A DNA stretch of 64,000 nucleotides from Rhizobium album (GCF_003122325.1 NZ_QFBC01000001.1:62001-126000); one strand, 5' to 3'; positions 49,023-57,668 are shown, counted from the stretch's first letter. Translations and numbers: made by a program. The notes: generated by a model from the letters alone, not told the origin.

Positions 49023-50093
49023 ATGTCTTCAATCTTGACGAACCGCGGCGCAATTTCAACGCTCGACACACTCAGATCGATCAACAGTTCATTGGCCGGC
49101 ACTCAGAGCAGAATTTCAACTGGGCTTCGAATTTCTACCGCTAGCGACAACGCAGCTTACTGGTCGATCGCAACCACGATGAGGGCAGACACGAGAGCGA
49201 TTTCCGCCGTCGCGGACAGCATCGGCCTTGGTCAGGGTATCCTCGACACCGCCTATGCTGGAATGCAAACGGTTTACGACTACATGGTTGAAGCGCGAAA
49301 CCTGATGGTGATGGCCGCGAATGAAGGAACTGCCAAAACAAGTACGACGTGGCATGATGTCGATGATGACCGGATTTACGATGCGACAAACCTCGGCAAA
49401 ATTGACCGTCGCTTGAGGTCGCTTCTAGACGATATCGCGTTAGCGATAGACTCTTCGAGTTTTGCAGGCGTCAATCTTTTGAAAAATGAGTTGAATGGAA
49501 AGAATCCGCCGACTGGATCGATCGAGTTCGTCACAGGGCTCGCGGGGTCGCAAATTTTGACGACAACAGTTGATTTTAGGGACACAGTGTTGATCAACTA
49601 CAACCGCAAAGTCGACGTTTATGTCGGCGACCCCGGTTCTGAGCAACAAGGTATGCTGGACGGCAAGATAGATTTTGTGACCTACGAAATTCTAGGCAAC
49701 GTGTACGATGCCGGAACTGACAGCGTGATACGCCATCCGGATAAATACGTGCTGCGAAACGGGTTCTACAACTACAACAATACGCCAGCGCTGAATTCCA
49801 AGCCCCTATCGCACTACTTCGACATCGTTCTGAATGAAATGGATGTGAAGATTAGTAAAATTCGCGATGGCATGACCGCAGTTGGCGCGACATTGAAGAA
49901 CTTGAAAATGTCTGCAGAATTCGTCCAAGACCGAATAGACACCAGCAGCAAGGGGATTGGCCGTTTGGTCGATGCCGATATGGATGAAGAGTCTACGCGA
50001 TTGAAAGCACTGCAGACCCAGCAGCAACTGGGTATCCAGGCGCTCCAGATTGCCAACGCTTCGACAGACAAACTCATCGAACTTTTCCGGTAG
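49023..50093 (+). CDS. Orphan divergent flagellin
   Basis: A 356-residue flagellin. The conserved D0/D1 N-terminus (MSSILTNRGAISTLDTLRSI, SRISTGLRISTASDNAAYWS) and C-terminus (DADMDEESTRLKALQTQQQL, GIQALQIANASTDKLIELF) are complete, so it should polymerize. The central D2-like region (residues about 110–260, for example YEILGNVYDAGTDS) is unlike the usual rhizobial flagellin middle by my reading. No other flagellar gene is in this window; flagellins normally sit in the fla/flg/fli cluster. Lower GC than the core genes suggests acquisition or divergence after duplication. Confidence 0.88.
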   Translation: MSSILTNRGAISTLDTLRSINSSLAGTQSRISTGLRISTASDNAAYWSIATTMRADTRAISAVADSIGLGQGILDTAYAGMQTVYDYMVEARNLMVMAANEGTAKTSTTWHDVDDDRIYDATNLGKIDRRLRSLLDDIALAIDSSSFAGVNLLKNELNGKNPPTGSIEFVTGLAGSQILTTTVDFRDTVLINYNRKVDVYVGDPGSEQQGMLDGKIDFVTYEILGNVYDAGTDSVIRHPDKYVLRNGFYNYNNTPALNSKPLSHYFDIVLNEMDVKISKIRDGMTAVGATLKNLKMSAEFVQDRIDTSSKGIGRLVDADMDEESTRLKALQTQQQLGIQALQIANASTDKLIELFR

Positions 50094-50161
50094 CCGCCGC
50101 TGCTGTTGCAAAAAATGGAGCGAAAAGTCTCCGGCGTTCCCCGACGTGGTGCAATGTGGAT

Positions 50162-50192
50162 AAAAAAATGCGCCCGGCTTGAGGCGGGCGCA
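50162..50192 (-). terminator. Rho-independent terminator (minus strand)
   Basis: Read on the minus strand: TGCGCCCG / CGGGCGCA 8-bp stem with an 8-nt loop followed by TTTTTTTA. This is the clearest intrinsic terminator in the island. It suits the minus-strand gene ending at 50372 and may also stop flagellin transcripts. Confidence 0.75.
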
Positions 50193-50371
50193 AGCAGAGG
50201 ATCAGACTGCTTGACTCAAGCTAGATGAGGTCGACGATGCGTCAAGGCCGGCTCCTCATCGATGGTGCAGAACCGCGATGCTGGCTTACTCAGGCTCAAA
50301 TTGGACACCGTCTAAAGAGAAGCAGCAGAGCCGCGCATGGCGATAGCGCTGCGGTGCCGGCACTTTCAATC

Positions 50372-50818
50372 TCAAATCTTGGCTGGCGTGATATTGTCGA
50401 CGCGCACAACGCCTTCGATCACACCACGCTGTAGGTCGGTGCGGTCTCTTTCAATCTCGATCACTGTGTAGAGCTTTTCGTCTCGAAACGCACTGGCATC
50501 GACGGTCGTGACATCCTCAGCCGGCGCCGCGTCAATATCCATAAAATCGAGTTCACGGCCGGCGGCAACTATGCGAGCATCGCCCGTTGTTCGCGCCGCG
50601 ACAATAAGCTCCCCTGAGCCTGGGGAATTATCCCAACGAGGGTCGGTTGATGCAGCGACCGGCACCAAACGGTATATATTCAGCGTCTCTCCCGTCTCCC
50701 CCGGCGCTGCGAGTTTCATTGAATCCTTCTGTTGCGCCTGGCTCTCAACGGAGTGTCCGAAGCGCGTACCAAGCGTTTCGCCGGAAGCGCTTCGTTCATT
50801 CGTGACACTGTTCGCCAT
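50372..50818 (-). CDS. Hypothetical protein (unknown function)
   Basis: About 148 residues from an ATG at 50818 (an ATG two codons upstream at 50824 also exists). GGGAG precedes the start. The sequence is acidic and soluble, with a disordered N-terminus (residues 1–40) and a central part reading LNIYRLVPVAASTDPRWDNSP and GELIVAARTTGDARIVAAG. No signal peptide or known motif was recognized. Good coding character and a clean terminator support a real gene. Confidence 0.65.
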   Translation of the reverse strand: MANSVTNERSASGETLGTRFGHSVESQAQQKDSMKLAAPGETGETLNIYRLVPVAASTDPRWDNSPGSGELIVAARTTGDARIVAAGRELDFMDIDAAPAEDVTTVDASAFRDEKLYTVIEIERDRTDLQRGVIEGVVRVDNITPAKI

Positions 50819-50939
50819 CGTCATCTCCCTTCAAGTTGAACTTCATCGCAAAACGATAGGAGCGCCGGATAGTTCCGCTTTTTGAGCCAAGCGCCGATGC
50901 AAGATTAGCAGTCTGCGAGCCTTATGCCCGGATAGCAGA

Positions 50940-51122
50940 CTAAGTCTGCTTAGGCCCTGCAAGCGCCTGTTCACGCAGGGCACGGAGGCGAGCTGTCTTT
51001 TCCTCGCGAGCCTTTTTCTCGATGTCTATGCATTCCAGGGCGACTACCGTAGTAATTTCAGCGGCATCTCTACGACCCTCTGTCGTCGTTGATATCCTTG
51101 GGCGTTTGATTGATTCAGTCAC
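50940..51122 (-). CDS. Small hypothetical charged protein
   Basis: A 60-residue protein starting at a GTG (51122) with GGAGGT 5 nt upstream, a strong ribosome-binding site that decides the start. Sequence: basic N-terminal part (KRPRISTTTEGRRD), then a Lys/Glu/Arg-rich helix (DIEKKAREEKTARLRALREQ). No family is recognized. It may be a small helical regulator or stress protein. Confidence 0.55.
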   Translation of the reverse strand: MTESIKRPRISTTTEGRRDAAEITTVVALECIDIEKKAREEKTARLRALREQALAGPKQT

Positions 51123-51296
51123 GCGATACCTCCGTTTCAGGTATCCTGCCACTCCCGACCCACATGTCATTCAACTAATTTAATCTGCTGAAAATCGCTG
51201 CCTTTGTTCCTTGCTTCGGGGGAGAGCAGACAGATGATTGGAACCATAGGCCCTCATCCTTGTTGGGTTCGGATCAAGCCAAGAAGGAGAAAAACG

Positions 51297-51500
51297 ATGG
51301 GTATCACTAGCCCGAGAGACGGAGCAGCCGGCACGACAGACCAGTCACCACGTTGGGAAGGTCCACAAGAGAACACGCCGCGCGGCTACCTTCCTGCAAA
51401 AGATGATCCAGATCATGACCGCGATGCAGCAGGCGAAAATCTTAAAGATCCACGGAAGCGAAATCTTTCCGACGCGCTGAAGACAAAAGGTGACGCGTGA
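51297..51500 (+). CDS. Small hydrophilic hypothetical protein
   Basis: A 67-residue, highly hydrophilic and probably disordered protein (GITSPRDGAAGTTDQSP, PAKDDPDHDRDAAGENLKDP). AAGGAG precedes the ATG by 8 nt. The frame is open further upstream but the ribosome-binding site selects 51297. Its stop overlaps the next start (TGATG). Such proteins in rhizobia are often stress-related, but this is only resemblance of composition. Confidence 0.6.
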   Translation: MGITSPRDGAAGTTDQSPRWEGPQENTPRGYLPAKDDPDHDRDAAGENLKDPRKRNLSDALKTKGDA

Positions 51501-51742
51501 TGGTCGCTCGCTCGAATACCGAAACCGCCAAGCAGCAAATCCATGAGGATGCCAAAGGGCAGTTTGCAAAACCGCTCAAGGGCAAAACCCATGACGGCGT
51601 CGCGAGCGCAAAGCCTACGGTTGTAACCGGGTCGGATGACGCCACTGCCAACAAGATACCCCCGGGCCAGAAAGGACCGGAAAAGGAGTGGTCATTGAAC
51701 TACGATCCGAAAGATATGAACGAAGGTCGCTATCGCGGGTAG
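51500..51742 (+). CDS. Small hydrophilic hypothetical protein, coupled
   Basis: An 80-residue hydrophilic, Lys/Asp/Gly/Pro-rich protein without a signal peptide or hydrophobic segment, starting MVARSNTETAKQQIHEDA and ending PKDMNEGRYRG. The start overlaps the stop of the 51297 gene, so both are probably made together. No family recognized. Likely intrinsically disordered. Confidence 0.6.
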   Translation: MVARSNTETAKQQIHEDAKGQFAKPLKGKTHDGVASAKPTVVTGSDDATANKIPPGQKGPEKEWSLNYDPKDMNEGRYRG

Positions 51743-51907
51743 CCGATATGTTCGCGTTGTGACACCGATGTCCTCAGAGAAGGTCGGAAAGATGGACGAT
51801 CCGCTTGCTTGGCCTTTCGGGATTCGCTTGGAGCGCGCTCGATGGCAATGCCCTCAATGTATTCCATCGAGCTTGATGAGACTGCTTTGGGCGGATCTCG
51901 TCGAGTC

Positions 51908-51932
51908 AAGGGCGCCCCGCAGAGGCGCCCTT
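51908..51932 (+). terminator. Hairpin at right end of island
   Basis: Perfect 9-bp stem AAGGGCGCC / GGCGCCCTT with a 7-nt loop, 166 nt after the last small island gene and before the convergent BKACE gene. The rest of 51743–52014 shows no supported gene. Confidence 0.55.
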
Positions 51933-52014
51933 AAACGATGGCGATGCGGATTCCTGGCGACGGACTGCCGACCGTCGGTTTTTTGCCGCGTGCTCTGTGT
52001 AGCTTGCCGTGCGG

Positions 52015-52950
52015 CTAAAACGCGACCTTGTCGGCTCCCTTCAGCGAGAGGATCTCGCGCGCCTCGTCCGGCGAGGCGATTTCGAGGCCGAGGCCTTCGA
52101 TCATCTGACGCACCAGCCTGACCTGGTCGGCGCTCGATGTTGCGAGCTTGCCGCGGCCGGCCCATAGCGAATCCTCCAGTCCGACGCGGACGTTGCCGCC
52201 AAGCGCCGCCGCCTGCGCGGCGATGCGCAACTGGCTGGCGCCGGCGCCGAGTACCGACCAGCGGTAATCATCGCCGAACAGCCGGTCCGCGGTGCGCTTC
52301 ATATGCTGCACGTCTTCCGGATGTGTGCCGATGCCGCCGAGGATTCCGAAGACCGACTGTACGAAGAACGGCGGCTTGACGAGGCCGCGCTCGGCGAAAT
52401 GCGCGAGATTGTAGAGATGCGCGATATCGTAGCATTCGAACTCGAAACGCGTGTTGTTCTCGTAGCAGGTCTTGAGAATGAACTCGATGTCCTTGAACGA
52501 GTTGCGGAATACCAGATCGCGCGTCGCTTCCAGATGCGGCTTTTCCCAGTCGTGCTTGAACTCGGTATATTTGTCGAGCAGATGGAAAAGCCCGAAATTG
52601 ATCGAGCCCATGTTCAGGGATGCGACCTCCGGCTTGAGCATCTGCGCCGGCAATACACGTTCCTCGACCTTCATGTAGGGGCTGCCGCCGCTGGTGAGGT
52701 TGATCGCCGCATTGGTCGCCTGCTTGATCTGCGGCAGGAACTTCATGAAGGCTTCCGGCGTCTGGTCGGGTTTGCCGTTCTCGGGATTGCGGGCGTGCAG
52801 GTGCAGGATCGCCGCACCCGCCTCGGCGGCGCCGAGCGCATCCTTAATGATCTCTTCCGGCGTGATCGGCAGGTAGGGCGACATCGACGGCGTGTGGATC
52901 GCGCCGGTGACGGCGCAGGTGATGATGACTTTGCGTGCGGCTTTTGCCAT
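52015..52950 (-). CDS. Beta-keto acid cleavage enzyme (BKACE, DUF849)
   Basis: A 311-residue TIM-barrel enzyme of the 3-keto-5-aminohexanoate cleavage family. Blocks: AVTGAIHTPSMSPYLPITPEE, the zinc-binding AILHLHARNPENGKP (HxHxR), LNMGSINFGLF and VRVGLEDSLWAGRGKLATSS. BKACEs react a beta-keto acid with acetyl-CoA to give acetoacetate and a new acyl-CoA. The ATG at 52950 was used; the frame extends upstream. The adjacent gene (32 nt upstream) makes beta-keto acids from 3-hydroxyacids, so the two likely act in sequence. The substrate is unknown. Confidence 0.85.
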   Translation of the reverse strand: MAKAARKVIITCAVTGAIHTPSMSPYLPITPEEIIKDALGAAEAGAAILHLHARNPENGKPDQTPEAFMKFLPQIKQATNAAINLTSGGSPYMKVEERVLPAQMLKPEVASLNMGSINFGLFHLLDKYTEFKHDWEKPHLEATRDLVFRNSFKDIEFILKTCYENNTRFEFECYDIAHLYNLAHFAERGLVKPPFFVQSVFGILGGIGTHPEDVQHMKRTADRLFGDDYRWSVLGAGASQLRIAAQAAALGGNVRVGLEDSLWAGRGKLATSSADQVRLVRQMIEGLGLEIASPDEAREILSLKGADKVAF

Positions 52951-52982
52951 GGCAGTGTTTCCTCGTCTGTCAATCGTTCGGT

Positions 52983-53930
52983 TCAGGAGCCGATCTTGCG
53001 GCTGGCTTCGCGCTTGTGGGCGATCAGCGCCATCAGGCGGCGGTCGCGCCACTCCTGGCGCTCTTTAAGCTTCTCCGCCGGCACCCGTTCGCGGCGGTCG
53101 CGCTCGATCTGGTCGAGAACCGGCCCGCCCCATTCGGCGCGGCGCTGCGTGCTCGGCCACAGGCCCGAATAGATGCCTTCGTAACGCTCGACATAGTCGC
53201 GGATGCCGGACGGGGCATTGAGATCGATGGTCTCGAATGGACCCATGAACGACCAGCGCAGCGCCAGCCCGTCGCGGATGCCGATATCGACGTCCTCCAC
53301 CGAGGCGTAGCCGTCTTCGACCAGCCGGAAGGCTTCTTCGAGCAGCGCGCCCTGCAGGCGGTTCATGATGAAGCCGTCGATTTCTTTCTTCATCATCAGC
53401 GGCGCCTGGCCGATCGAGCGGAAGAGGGCGGCGGTGCGCTCGACGGTCTCCGGGCTGGTCCAGGGTGCCGGCACCAGTTCGGCGGCGGGAACGAGATAGG
53501 GCGGATTGATCGGATGCACGACGAGGCAGCGGTGCCGGCCTTCGACATGGGCGGTGAAGGCCGAGGGCAGCAGCGCCGAGGTCGAACTGGCGATGATCGC
53601 ATCCTTCGGTGCCTTCTCGTCCAGCATCGAGAAGACCTTCATCTTGATCTCGAGCTTTTCCGGCGTGTTCTCCTGGATGTGTATCACGCCATCGAGCGCG
53701 TCGTCGATGTCCGTTGTGACACGCAGGCGCTGCAGCACGGCGTCCTGGCTGTGGCCGTTCAGAAGGTCGTTGGCGGCGAGATCGGGCAGCAGGCCGGCAA
53801 TATAGTCGCGGGCCTGGGTCGGTGCGTCCGGTGCCTGGTCCCAGAGCGCCACATCGTGCCCGGCGCGCGCAAAACTGATCGCCCAGGCACGGCCGATGAA
53901 GCCTGTACCAATGATCGCAACTCGTGACAT
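52983..53930 (-). CDS. 3-hydroxyacid dehydrogenase (CRYL1/L-gulonate or L-carnitine type)
   Basis: About 315 residues (ATG at 53930, or two codons earlier at 53936). Rossmann motif VAIIGTGFIGRAWA, then SSTSALLPS and HPINPPYLVPAAELVPAPW, and a C-terminal block ALRWSFMGPFETIDLNAPSG that reads closer to lambda-crystallin/L-gulonate 3-dehydrogenase than to CoA-linked enzymes. L-carnitine dehydrogenase belongs to the same family and is also paired with BKACE in carnitine breakdown, so that alternative is open. It would yield a 3-keto acid for the BKACE encoded next to it. Confidence 0.85.
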   Translation of the reverse strand: MSRVAIIGTGFIGRAWAISFARAGHDVALWDQAPDAPTQARDYIAGLLPDLAANDLLNGHSQDAVLQRLRVTTDIDDALDGVIHIQENTPEKLEIKMKVFSMLDEKAPKDAIIASSTSALLPSAFTAHVEGRHRCLVVHPINPPYLVPAAELVPAPWTSPETVERTAALFRSIGQAPLMMKKEIDGFIMNRLQGALLEEAFRLVEDGYASVEDVDIGIRDGLALRWSFMGPFETIDLNAPSGIRDYVERYEGIYSGLWPSTQRRAEWGGPVLDQIERDRRERVPAEKLKERQEWRDRRLMALIAHKREASRKIGS

Positions 53931-53978
53931 CGTCATTCCTTTCGATTTTTCATAAGATGTGGCGGCGCAGGAGCCTGT

Positions 53979-56063
53979 TCAGTTCTTGCGGTCGCGGAGC
54001 GCGATGATGGCGCCGAGGATCACCAGTCCGTAGAGGATGGAGCGCGCGGAGGACGGGATGATCGTGCCGGCCAGCAGCGTCTGCAGCGCCGTCAGCAGGA
54101 TGACGCCGCCGACCATGCCGACATAGGAGCCGCGGCCGCCGGTGATCAGCGCGCCGCCGACGACGACCACGGCAATCGACGGCAGCAGATATTCGTCGCC
54201 CATGCCGAGGCTCGCCTGGCCGGAAAAGCCGGTGAGCAGGATGCCGACGAGTGCGGCGCAGAAGCCGGATAGCATGTAGACCTTGATCGTCGTCCGCTTG
54301 ACCGGAATGCCGGAAAGCTCCGCCGCCCGCTCGCTGTTGCCCATGGCGTAGACACGCCGGCCGAAGGCGGTGCGGCCGAGCAGCAGGATGGCGACGACGA
54401 CGAAGCAGACGATGAAGGGGACGACCGGAGTGATGCCGGCAAAGCGCGCGGTCATGAATTCCCGCAGCAGAGGTGCTGCAAAACCGTCCGGCGTGCCGCC
54501 GGAATAGACGAGTGCCACGCCCTGCAGGATGCCGTTCATGGCGAGCGTCATGACGATCGGCGACAGTCCGAGTGCGACGATGCCGAAGCCGTTGAGGAAG
54601 CCGATCAGCAGTCCGACCGCGAGCACCAGCGGAACGGCGTAGACGAGAGCGACGTTCGAGCCGCTGACCATGCCGGCGAGCAGGATGCCGCAGACGCCGA
54701 TGGTCCACGGTATCGAAAGATCGAGGCCGCCGGTCAGGATCACGGTGCCCTGGCCGAGCGCGAGGATCAGCAGAAAGGACGACAGCACGATCAGCGAATT
54801 GTAGTAGTTCAGGTTGAGAAGCGTATTGCCGAGGACGAATTGCGTCGCGATCAGCACGAGAACGAAACAGATATAGGCAGGCAGCGCATAACGGATGGTT
54901 TCCGCATGGCGCACCAGATAGCCGGGATCGGCTTTCGTAGGGATTGCCGTCTCCTCCGCCTTGCCGGATTTCGGCAGCACCAGCTTTTTCGGGTTGATCA
55001 GCACCTGCGACGGCAGGATGCCCTCCCGCCGTGCCGCCCACCGGCCGCCCAACTGGCGCAGGTTCTTGAACAGCACCGACTTGCGGTGCAGCGAGGCGCT
55101 GAGCACCGCGAGCAGCAGGATGGTGCTTTCGGCGACCGTCGAGAAATAGGCCGAAACGTTGAGCACGAGCAGGATGTTGACGATCACCATCAGCACATAG
55201 GCGCCGACCACCGATCCCGTCAGCCCGCCGCGACCGCCGCCGAGCAGCGTGCCGCCGACGACAACGGCCGCGAACATCTGCAGCAGCATCGGATTGCCGA
55301 CCAGCGGATCGCCCGCGCCGGTCTGGGCGCTGATGAAGACGCCAGCCAGCCCGTAGAAGGCGCCGGCAATGACATAGACGAGGAACTGCACGAGGCGCGT
55401 CGAGATGCCGGCCGAGCGGGCGCTGTCGAAATCGCCGCCGATCGCATAGATCGCCAGCCCGAGCTTGGTGCGCTTCAGCCAGTACCAGAAGAGCAGGAGG
55501 GCAAAGATCAGCGCCACCGACATCGGCACCCAGTCGGTGACGAGGTCTCCGAGCAGGAGATCGGAAAGCGAGGCGTCGATCATGCCGCCGGGCTTGTCCA
55601 TCACCAGCAGCGAGATACCCATCAGGATGAACATCGTCGACAGCGTCACGACGATTGCCTGCAACCGCAATATGGCGATGAAGAAGCCGTTGAAGGCGCC
55701 GACGGCCATGCCGATGGCGATGCCGACCAGTGCCATCAGCGCCGGCGAGGTGGCGATCGGCTCCGGCATGCTGGCGAGCACGACGTTGACGAGCGACACG
55801 ACGGCCGCCGCCGACAGGTCGAACCCGCCGGACAGGATCACCAGCGTCTGGCCCATGGCGACGATCGCCAGCGTCGCGCCGCTCGTCGCCATCTGCGAGA
55901 TGTCGTAATAGCCGAGCGGTACGTCGCTGAGGCCGGAGACGACGAACATCAGAACGATGAAGGCAATGGTGGCGGTGATAAGGCCACGATGGCGGCCGAG
56001 GCGCAGCGACGGCATTGCCATGGACGTCTTGATCTCCCGGGAGTCTTCGGAATAGGCCATCAT
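53979..56063 (-). CDS. CUT2 ABC transporter permease, two permease domains fused
   Basis: A 694-residue membrane protein with two complete ribose/galactose-type permease domains in tandem. Each carries the family signature: VILSGGFDLSAAAVVSLVNV in the first half (residues about 30–320) and VILTGGLDLSIPWTIGVCGI in the second (about 400–690), with a charged linker (GKAEETAIPTKADPG) between. Most CUT2 systems encode one RbsC-type permease that homodimerizes or two separate genes; here a heterodimer seems built into one chain. The start overlaps the ATPase stop by 4 nt. Confidence 0.88.
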   Translation of the reverse strand: MMAYSEDSREIKTSMAMPSLRLGRHRGLITATIAFIVLMFVVSGLSDVPLGYYDISQMATSGATLAIVAMGQTLVILSGGFDLSAAAVVSLVNVVLASMPEPIATSPALMALVGIAIGMAVGAFNGFFIAILRLQAIVVTLSTMFILMGISLLVMDKPGGMIDASLSDLLLGDLVTDWVPMSVALIFALLLFWYWLKRTKLGLAIYAIGGDFDSARSAGISTRLVQFLVYVIAGAFYGLAGVFISAQTGAGDPLVGNPMLLQMFAAVVVGGTLLGGGRGGLTGSVVGAYVLMVIVNILLVLNVSAYFSTVAESTILLLAVLSASLHRKSVLFKNLRQLGGRWAARREGILPSQVLINPKKLVLPKSGKAEETAIPTKADPGYLVRHAETIRYALPAYICFVLVLIATQFVLGNTLLNLNYYNSLIVLSSFLLILALGQGTVILTGGLDLSIPWTIGVCGILLAGMVSGSNVALVYAVPLVLAVGLLIGFLNGFGIVALGLSPIVMTLAMNGILQGVALVYSGGTPDGFAAPLLREFMTARFAGITPVVPFIVCFVVVAILLLGRTAFGRRVYAMGNSERAAELSGIPVKRTTIKVYMLSGFCAALVGILLTGFSGQASLGMGDEYLLPSIAVVVVGGALITGGRGSYVGMVGGVILLTALQTLLAGTIIPSSARSILYGLVILGAIIALRDRKN

Positions 56064-57592
56064 GCCGCCGTCGCCTTGTTGCTGGTGCCCAGTGCGGCAC
56101 TCAGGATGTTTTCCTCGGTGAGATCGCTGCCGGACAGTTCGGCGCCGACCTCGCCGGCGTAGAACACCATCACCCGGTCGGCGAGGTGAACCAGTTCCGG
56201 CACCTCGGTCGAATAGAAGATCACCGCGCCGCCCGCTTCGGCATAGCCGCGCAGCAGCTGGTAGAGCTCGTTCTTGGTGCCGACGTCGATGCCGCGGGTC
56301 GGATCGTAGACCATGAGGATATGGCTTTCCGACAGCAGCCATTTTGCAATGGCGATCTTCTGCTGGTTGCCGCCGGAGAAGGCGTCGGCGCGCGACCACA
56401 GGGCGCGGCCATCGACTTCGACGCGTCTGAAGATCTGTTCAACGGCATCCGTTTCCAGTGCCTTGTCGATCAGGCCGTGGCGGACGAACCGGTCGATGAT
56501 CGGGATCGTTGCATTGTGCTTGCCGTTGAGCTTCAGGAACAGGCCTTCGGTCTTGCGGTCTTCGGGAACGAGACTGATGCCGATGCGCGCCGAGATCGCG
56601 TCCTGCGGCGAAGCGATCGCTACGTGCTTGCCATCGACGAACAAACTACCGCGGCTGAGCGGAACGATGCCGAAGATCGACAGGAACAGGTCGAGCTGGC
56701 CCATGCCCTGCAGGCCGGCGACGCCGAGGATCTCTCCCTCCTTGAGCGTGAACGACGCATCGACGAGCTTGCCCTCGGTGCCGATGTTTTCGGCGCGCAA
56801 CACTTCCTCGCCGATCGTATGGCGCTGTTCGGTACGCGGCGGGAACGAATGAATGAGCGATTTGCCGGCAATCATGCGCACCACGGCACCGTCGTCATAG
56901 TCGGCGACGTCGCCGGAGGCGACGTGCTTGCCGCCACGAAGGATGGTCAGTTCGTCACAGAAGTCGCGCACTTCGCGCAGCCGGTGCGAGATGAAGACGA
57001 TCGTCGTGCCTTTCTGCTTCAGGCGGCGGATGACCCTGCCGAGCCAGTCGACATCCGGCCCCGACAAGGCCGACGTCGGCTCGTCCAGAAGCAGGATTTT
57101 CGGCTGGCGGAAAACGGCGCGGGCGATTTCGATCTTCTGGCGCACTGCCAGATCGAGATCGCCGATCTCGTCGTCCAGATCGACCGAGTGCAGGTCCATG
57201 TCGCGGAAATGGGCGGTGACCTCCTGGCGGGCGCGCTTGCGGTTCATCATGCCGGTCAGGCCGACCGGTGCTTCGGGAATGAGGATATTGTCGAGAACGG
57301 TGAGATTGCGGACCAGCGTCATCTCCTGGAACGCCGTCTGGATGCCCAGCCTGTGGGCGTCGCGCGGCGAACTCAGTTGCACCGGCTGCCCGAAGACCTC
57401 GATGCTGCCGACATCGGGCGAAACGAGGCCCGAAAGCAGCTTGACGATCGTCGACTTGCCGGCGCCATTCTCGCCGAGAAGTGCATGGACCGTGCCGGGC
57501 TTGATGGAAAACGAAACGTCGTCGAGTGCGGTCGTCGCACCATAGATCTTGCGGATCTGCGAAACCCGGATCGCCGGAATGTCATGTGTCAT
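56060..57592 (-). CDS. Sugar ABC transporter ATP-binding protein (RbsA/MglA type)
   Basis: A 510-residue double ATPase. The N-terminal domain has Walker A LGENGAGKSTIVKLL and LLLDEPTSALSG. The second domain has the degenerate P-loop GVAGLQGMGQLDL expected in this family and an intact SGGNQQKIAIAKWL signature. It energizes import by the fused permease and the periplasmic binding protein. It follows the binding-protein gene after a 76-nt gap containing a strong hairpin. Confidence 0.92.
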   Translation of the reverse strand: MTHDIPAIRVSQIRKIYGATTALDDVSFSIKPGTVHALLGENGAGKSTIVKLLSGLVSPDVGSIEVFGQPVQLSSPRDAHRLGIQTAFQEMTLVRNLTVLDNILIPEAPVGLTGMMNRKRARQEVTAHFRDMDLHSVDLDDEIGDLDLAVRQKIEIARAVFRQPKILLLDEPTSALSGPDVDWLGRVIRRLKQKGTTIVFISHRLREVRDFCDELTILRGGKHVASGDVADYDDGAVVRMIAGKSLIHSFPPRTEQRHTIGEEVLRAENIGTEGKLVDASFTLKEGEILGVAGLQGMGQLDLFLSIFGIVPLSRGSLFVDGKHVAIASPQDAISARIGISLVPEDRKTEGLFLKLNGKHNATIPIIDRFVRHGLIDKALETDAVEQIFRRVEVDGRALWSRADAFSGGNQQKIAIAKWLLSESHILMVYDPTRGIDVGTKNELYQLLRGYAEAGGAVIFYSTEVPELVHLADRVMVFYAGEVGAELSGSDLTEENILSAALGTSNKATAA

Positions 57593-57625
57593 GATAAAAG
57601 TAGCCCAGAATGCTGGTCGGGGGTC

Positions 57626-57651
57626 GGCAGCCCGCTGTCGGGCGGGCTGCC
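57626..57651 (-). terminator. Intercistronic hairpin after binding-protein gene
   Basis: 10-bp perfect stem GGCAGCCCGC / GCGGGCTGCC with a 6-nt loop between the binding-protein stop and the ATPase start. Such hairpins stabilize the upstream message or partly stop transcription so that the binding protein is made in excess. Confidence 0.6.
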
Positions 57652-57668
57652 GCTTGCCAAGATGGGTC

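Noticed and set aside
50225-50434. 69-codon plus-strand frame after flagellin
   Set aside because: Short, overlaps the end of the better-supported minus-strand gene, no ribosome-binding site.
44600-51932. Complete integrative element or prophage at tRNA-Thr
   Set aside because: No integrase, no direct repeat of the tRNA end seen at the far side, and no structural phage genes; only remnants are present.
51759-52121. 120-codon plus-strand frame at the island's right end
   Set aside because: Runs through the hairpin at 51908 and into the antisense of the BKACE gene; no family match.
52015-53930. Firm call of an L-carnitine degradation operon
   Set aside because: Dehydrogenase and BKACE would fit, but there is no betainyl-CoA thioesterase, and the transporter and lactonase are sugar-type; kept only as an alternative.
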